A stretch of DNA of 64,000 nucleotides, taken from positions 58,215,949 through 58,279,948 of the forward strand of contig CP136065.1 of assembly GCA_032622095.1 (NCBI GenBank), in the 5' to 3' direction. This DNA comes from Siphonodentalium dalli. Taxonomy: Eukaryota; Mollusca; Scaphopoda; Gadilida; Siphonodentaliidae. Both the position numbers and the translations under genes were made by a program. The notes below the pieces were generated by a model. That model was not told the DNA's origin, searched no databases, and saw only the letters and a program-made list of their open reading frames with translations. Positions 58,888 through 64,000 of the stretch are shown here, piece after piece (the first letter of the stretch is position 1; each line of letters begins with the position of its first letter).

Positions 58888-59655
58888 CTACAGAAATAAA
58901 CAAAACAAAATGCAAAATGATTACATATCAAATGCAGATGCTAAATATCTGGAGTAATAGAGGCTATATAGGATTAACTATAATTATCGGTGGTAGGTAC
59001 TATTATTAATCAAAAATATATATAAGGCCACATTAAAAAAATACCTGTGTTCTCAGGCAAATGGAGAAAATAATGATACTTTTTACATTTTTTGCCAAAT
59101 AGCTCTTCAAGCATAAGGTGAGAAGATCTGATTTGTAAAATATCTCTGTAATTGTGAATAACTTGAAGATTGAGCTTTGAACTGTTGGATAGTACGAATT
59201 AACTAATGTCAAGAAGGATGAGATCTCCACGAAAGTACTATAACAAAATTAGCATAGCATAACTTGGAAATTAGTCATAGGAAAGTAGAAGTTTTGTAAC
59301 TTCATTGCATGCTCATGAAAACAATATAAAAATTTCAAATATAACTTTCAGAAGTGACCACGTAGTTTGATTGAAATACCTGGTACTAGGTTAGTCAAAA
59401 TGTAAACAAATTTTTATGACGCTATCTTCATATCATAAGGAAGAAGGCTGAGAACACAGAGTTTTTGGCCTAAATTTCAAACAAAATTAAGGGCAATGCA
59501 ATATACCTAAAAAATATACAGAGCCTGAGCAGGTTGACATTTACCATATATAACGAGCAGTATCACTAAAATGTGATATGGAAGTCGCAATCCACAAAAT
59601 TGGCCACAGCAATAAGCAATGCCATGAGATACTTCCCTTATAGACAGCGAAGGTA

Positions 59656-59756
59656 TGTATCCGATGAATGGTAACAAGCCATATTTCCGACTAAATCCTG
59701 AAAAGTTACCCATAATTCTGCTGTGGTTAAGAAGTCGATTACTTAGAGCATTACTG
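59656..59756 (+). mobile_element. family E right arm only (E11)
   Basis: From ccgatgaatggtaacaagcc to gagcattactg-TA; no left arm. Confidence 0.75.
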
Positions 59757-60242
59757 TATATAGTCTCATCAAAACAATATAATTTCTGGACGAGCGCAGA
59801 TTATTTTATTTTGTTCAGATTAATTTGATTCCTTCAAACTTTACATGGTGATAGATGTAAATCATTAATAAAAAATATATGTCAAGCCACATGGCTTAGG
59901 ACATGCATAGATGAACATAATTGTTGCCTACAAATTTTGAAGAGATGTGCACAGGTCAACCCATTTGGCTCCACTGTACATTGAAAAAAGATAGAAATAT
60001 AAAATATGCAGTGAAGTGCAGATTGAAAACATGAAAATGAAAACTAAATGAACAGAAATAAAAAGAAACTTTCAAATTTATTGCAACATTCCAACATAAT
60101 AAAATCTTATAAATTTCTTTAAAAAAGAAGAAAATACATGGTCTTCTTAAACTAGAAGAATTGATAGATAGTCTGTTAAATTTTATAGTTGTATATAAAA
60201 GGTAATCTAAGCTTTTCCATTATATTTTCCAATATTATAATT

Positions 60243-60490
60243 TTAACCCTTTCTATATTAGCTACTAATTGATGAGTAGTTCCCTTAAGAAATGTTCAGA
60301 TAATAGATTCAACAAATGACCATTGTTGAACTTATTATCTGAACATTTCCCACCAATGAAGAGGAATCCTGCAGCACTTGTATTATCTTTTCCTCTGACT
60401 GTCGTCTGCTAATTTATTCTGAACACCCCTCAAAATGAATAATAGACAATTCCTATGTATAATTTTATAACTGATGAGAGAAAGGGTTAA
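60243..60490 (+). mobile_element. family D TTAA element (D8), best full-length copy
   Basis: TTAACCCTTTCTATATTAGC to gagagaaagggttaa. Includes an internal inverted repeat, aacaaatgaccattgttga, and the right-end block cacccctcaaaatgaataat. Confidence 0.82.
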
Positions 60491-60732
60491 ATAGAGATCA
60501 TGTGCATAAAATGCTTAAGGTTAAAATTATGCTCAAGATGACAGCAGAACAAAAGAATGAAGATAGCACTATTCCATGCATAATAATGATGAATAAATTA
60601 GCCATATTTGGAGAGCATTTGCATTCATAGCATGATATACATCAAGCATAATGAATGAACAGTATGAGCAGGCCAGAATGATGGCATTCTTATAGATTAA
60701 ATGTTTCAATCAGAATCATAGATGGGGGTTAT

Positions 60733-61004
60733 TGTAATGCCCTAAGTAATCGACTCCTTGACCATGGCAGAATTATGGGTAACTTTTCAGGATTTAGTCG
60801 GAAATATGGCTTGTTGCCATTCATCGGAAAGCTCTCAGTAGAATTATGGGTAATTTTTCAGGACTTAGTCGGAAATATGGCTTGTTGCCATTCATCGGAA
60901 AGCTCTCAGTGATAAATGGCAACAAGCCATATTTCCGACTAAATCCTGAAAAGTTACCCATAATTCTGCTGTGGTTAAGGAGTCGATTACTTAGGGCATT
61001 ACTG
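60733..61004 (+). mobile_element. family E foldback (E12) with duplicated left inner arm
   Basis: The segment agaattatgggtaa to gaaagctctcagt occurs twice in the left arm (about 60766-60838 and 60839-60911) before the single right arm. Confidence 0.85.
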
Positions 61005-61646
61005 TATGTTTCTGTGGAAGCTGGAACAAGCTTATCAATAATAGTACACTAATGTCACAGGTATGTTTCAAGATATAGATAAGAATAATGAACGAGCAGA
61101 ACAAACAAATCCATACAATTAAAACCTTCCAAATAGAGTATGTTCCTCTTCATTCGGCTTCATTTAATAGTTTTCAATTTTATATGAATGCGTTGTGATG
61201 TCTAACATATTTGCAAAAGATTATTTCATGAAAATTCAATGATTAAAATATTCATACTGATAACTCAAGTTATAAAATTATGAAAAAGGAGCCTATTTTA
61301 TAAGTACATGTCCCCATTTTTAATAAGGGACTTTTTTTATTATAATGCTCAGTCTATATTGTCAACGTTGTCAATGAAAAATAATTATTATGTTCCCAAA
61401 AGTTAACTCATATGGCATGTGCCACAAGATAAAAAATATTAGAAAATTTAGCAGGTAAAATTGTGTGGCATGTCTTTCATGGGAAGAGTCCTCTATTAGA
61501 AGGTCTTTTGTAAACATAGTCTACTTATTTCGCTGGAATTAATTATAACTTTTTCCGCTGAAATAACAATATGCTTTGAGTAACTTTGCCAAATTCATGT
61601 TTTCAGTAATATAAATAATATGAAGATTATTTCCATATACAAATTG

Positions 61647-61910
61647 TTAACAGTTCTATGACTGGAGCTTCCTGAAATTTTGCAAAAACCATGTGCCAAT
61701 GTATTCTCTTATATATGCCAGCCTCCCAAAGGGAGCCTCGCATATATACAAGAGAATACATTGACCTAACAATATTTACCATGACCTTGCAAGTCAATGC
61801 ATTCCCTTATATATGCGCGGCTCCCTGTGGGGAAACTCATATATAACAGAATGCACTGGCACAGGATCCTTAAAGCTACACCAGTACAACTCCCGTCATG
61901 AAAGGATTAA
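61647..61910 (+). mobile_element. family C TTAA element (C11)
   Basis: TTAACAGTTCTATGACTGGA to CGTCATGAAAGGATTAA, two inverted cassettes of the C subtype. Confidence 0.82.
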
Positions 61911-62085
61911 TACATGTAGCTACATACAAGTTATTAACCAGACATTTTTATATAGTGTTAACAGTATAGAATTATTAAATAAAAATATTCTTTGACATTT
62001 TTTTCCCAGAAAAATAAGTAGTTTATATGGTCACTACTAGTATATATAAAATGAGCAGCTGAAAGAGAATAAGAGATGAGATATA

Positions 62086-62298
62086 CAGTAATGCCCAAAA
62101 TAATCGACACCTTAACCACAGCAGAATTATGGGTAACTTTTCAGGATTTAGTCGGAAATATGGCTTGTTGCCATTCATCAGAAAGCTCTCACTGAGAGCT
62201 TTCTGATGAATGGCAACAAGCCATATTTCCGACTAAAACTTGAAAAGTTACCCATAATTCTGCTGTGGTTAAGGAGTCGATTACTTAAGGCATTACTA
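62086..62298 (+). mobile_element. family E foldback (E13) with long flanking repeat
   Basis: CAGTAATGCCCAAAATAATC to GGCATTACTAG. About 48 bp of flank (agtatatataaaatgagcag, ctgaaagagaataagagatg) before the element recurs directly after it at 62298-62345. Confidence 0.88.
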
Positions 62299-62512
62299 GT
62301 ATATATAAATGAGCAGCTGAAAGAGAATGAGAGATGAGAGATATAATATTAAAGAAACACAACAGGAAAATAACTCCTCAAGGGTAAAACCAAAAGCTTA
62401 AAGTGCTCTCCAAGATCTATTCAGCAAAGGGGAGTAATTCTCTCTATTAAAATTAAAATGGAAACGGGTTCATGCCTCGTCAACTGAGAACGACATGCGT
62501 TCATTCCGCTAC

Positions 62513-62812
62513 CTTGCTCATCGGCACCGAGTCTCGTGAGTTTATCTTGCTGCTTCATAAATAAGTCCATGCCTCGTGATTTTGATGACCCAATGTTCCG
62601 TGGAAGTGATTGCGCATTGAAGCGGGCGGCTGGTTTGGGCCGTGTTGGTGGAGACATGGGACTTTGCAGGTACGGATTGGGTTGTTGTGGTGTCCGTTGT
62701 GTGGGCGGCCTATTTGGTGATACATGGCCGACGTTCCGTGGAGCATCGAGACGGTGTGAGACGCCAGTGATACGGTTTGGTGATGAGCCTGGTACTCGTT
62801 GATTCCAGTTTT
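62513..62812 (-). CDS. SORBS: SORBS-like exon 1 of window, N-terminal disordered region
   Basis: A 300-bp exon, phase 1 in and phase 1 out, between an acceptor ending tacaatag and the donor gtagcg. It encodes about 100 residues rich in Pro, Arg, Asn, Gln and Ser, then a charged segment containing RGMDLFMKQQDKL. That segment resembles short LF-x-K-Q-type helical motifs in several Z-disc/actin scaffold proteins, but this comparison is from memory. The exon is clearly more GC-rich than the flanking introns. It belongs to the disordered N-terminal part. The true start codon is not in this exon. Confidence 0.8.
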
Positions 62813-63508
62813 CTATTGTAAAACATCATGATAAATACAATAAAAAAATATACCCATGCATTCATGTAAGGCATAAAAAATAATGTGTTTTCCTCTATAC
62901 ATATGCCTAAAACTAAAATTACACTGGTCACAAAAAGTCATGTTAAAATTGTTTGTTGAAACCATTTTCCGCTTTTACTCGGAATTTGTCAAACCCATTG
63001 AAAACTTTTCTTTATCATAGACTATAGTTAGCACACAAAGTGGGCACCAAAAGTAGTATATTCACTATAAGGTTTGTTAAAATTTCTCAAACTGCAGAAC
63101 TACCTGGAACTACAGACTATTTTTACTTCCCTTATTCTCAAACTAACTCACAGTTGATTTCTGGTTGGGTTATTTAGAACTTATAAGTTGTATTTTGTAG
63201 TTTTTTGAAGGTGTCATAATTGTCAAGAGGTCCAAACACGGATGGTGAGGTTAGAAGAAACGCACATATTTTTTAAGCCTAATGTCATGAAAATGTATGT
63301 ATGAAAATGAATGATAAAAACAGTATTAAATCCATGACATTATAAATGGTGGTGTTAGTTTAGAGGATATAACATGATTTTACCATTATGTTTACTTTCA
63401 TTTAACTGAGAATTATGGATCTAAAATCCAATGTCAAAGAAATTCCAAAATAACATAGAAATAAATAAATAGAATAAATTCATTTCATTTTCATAATGTG
63501 AATGAATT

Positions 63509-63850
63509 AAAGACATATTATGGACTTGTTCGTGTGCGTGAAACTGATAAGTTAGTATGCAGGTGCTATGCCAACTGGAGGAATGTAGCATTTCACTAAT
63601 ATTGCAGAAAATCTCAAGCAAATCGACCATACTACTTCATAGAAAACATCGTCTGAACTACACTCAATTGTAAATAATTACTGCTCGATTCAGGATGCAT
63701 TTATCTGTGATAAACTAACAAAAACGATTTCATCATCGAGAGTCTCTGTATTTAATTAATATATAAGAATGACTGTGTGTGTAGTCAATTTAGATATATT
63801 ATTTGTAAAAATAAATAGTTTGAGCAAGATTATTCTCCATTTCTATTTTA
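63509..63850 (+). repeat. dispersed repeat, copy 2
   Basis: Colinear with 50889-51215 over about 330 bp, with more divergence in the second half. No terminal repeats or coding potential seen. Confidence 0.72.
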
Positions 63851-63877
63851 TCTCGATACCGCAGTGTTCACATCTCT

Positions 63878-64000
63878 TTAACCCTTTGAGTGCCAGGGGC
63901 CGATCTCATCGGCCCTAAACCTACAAAATAAGTCTGTTAAAGAATATAAGAACAAATTATTAAAATTGTAAAAAATTGTTAGGCCAATTTGTTCTCTTAT
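63878..64000 (-). mobile_element. family B TTAA element (B6), cut by window end
   Basis: TTAACCCTTTGAGTGCCAGG, then ggccgatctcatcggcc, up to the start of the cassette. Confidence 0.85.

Larger units (their letters stand above)
58888..62512 (-). other. intron 1 of window
   Basis: Contains E11 (right arm), D8, E12, C11 and E13. The ranges 58888-59655, 59757-60242 and 61005-61646 have nothing recognised. Confidence 0.6.
3661..62812 (-). other. SORBS: SORBS/CAP-family adaptor gene, central part
   Basis: This is the span of 15 chained minus-strand exons. Known family members bind vinculin, flotillin and cytoskeletal partners through an N-terminal sorbin-homology (SoHo) region and three C-terminal SH3 domains, at cell-matrix junctions and muscle Z-discs. 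What is seen here: a disordered N-terminal region, both SoHo motifs, GT-AG sites at every exon, and phases that agree at all 14 joins. No SH3 domain is present, so the 3' end lies left of position 1. The first exon starts in phase 1, so at least one more exon lies right of the window. Introns run from about 0.8 to 7.4 kb. Confidence 0.9.
62813..64000 (-). other. intron upstream of the first exon in window
   Basis: No exon recognised. It holds the second copy of the dispersed repeat (63509-63850) and the start of a B element at the window edge. Confidence 0.55.

Overview
This is an AT-rich eukaryotic window of intron-dense animal DNA. The gene structure, the protein family and a transposon landscape dominated by small inverted-repeat elements suggest a lophotrochozoan invertebrate, most likely a bivalve mollusc. 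The species call is inference. There are no prokaryotic-style genes.

One gene fills the window on the minus strand: a SORBS/CAP/vinexin-type adaptor (sorbin and SH3 domain family). I can chain 15 exons from 62812 down to 3661, all with GT-AG boundaries and all with matching reading-frame phases, giving about 780 codons. Two further phase-compatible microexons are proposed at 28817-28846 and 22072-22098. The gene is open at both ends. The upstream exons (62.8-36.7 kb) encode a long disordered, Ser/Pro-rich N-terminal region. The middle exons (31.9-15.5 kb) encode the two halves of a sorbin-homology (SoHo) region, separated by small cassette exons with a Tyr-x-Pro-x-Tyr pattern. The last two exons (11.2 and 3.7 kb) lead towards the expected SH3 domains, which must lie beyond position 1. 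Most internal exons are phase 1-1, so they could be skipped without a frameshift.

The introns hold most of the bases and are packed with non-autonomous DNA transposons. Four families (called A, B, C and D here) end in TTAA plus CCCTT-type termini and look piggyBac-like. A, B and C have different ends but carry the same internal hairpin cassette. Family E is a long foldback with TA flanks (mariner-like). Family F is a two- or three-hairpin element with 8-bp target duplications. A decayed hAT element with an exact 8-bp duplication and transposase remnants lies at 26670-27882. Nested and back-to-back insertions at 13.8, 43.3, 45.5 and 56.9 kb give direct evidence of target choice and relative age.

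Other content: a 42-bp minisatellite inside one hairpin, an 85-bp tandem array made partly of transposon terminus, a 583-bp tandem duplication with an open frame in each copy, several fragments of a dispersed repeat, and probable SINE/LINE remnants. I found no intact tRNA or rRNA gene, CRISPR array or complete second gene.
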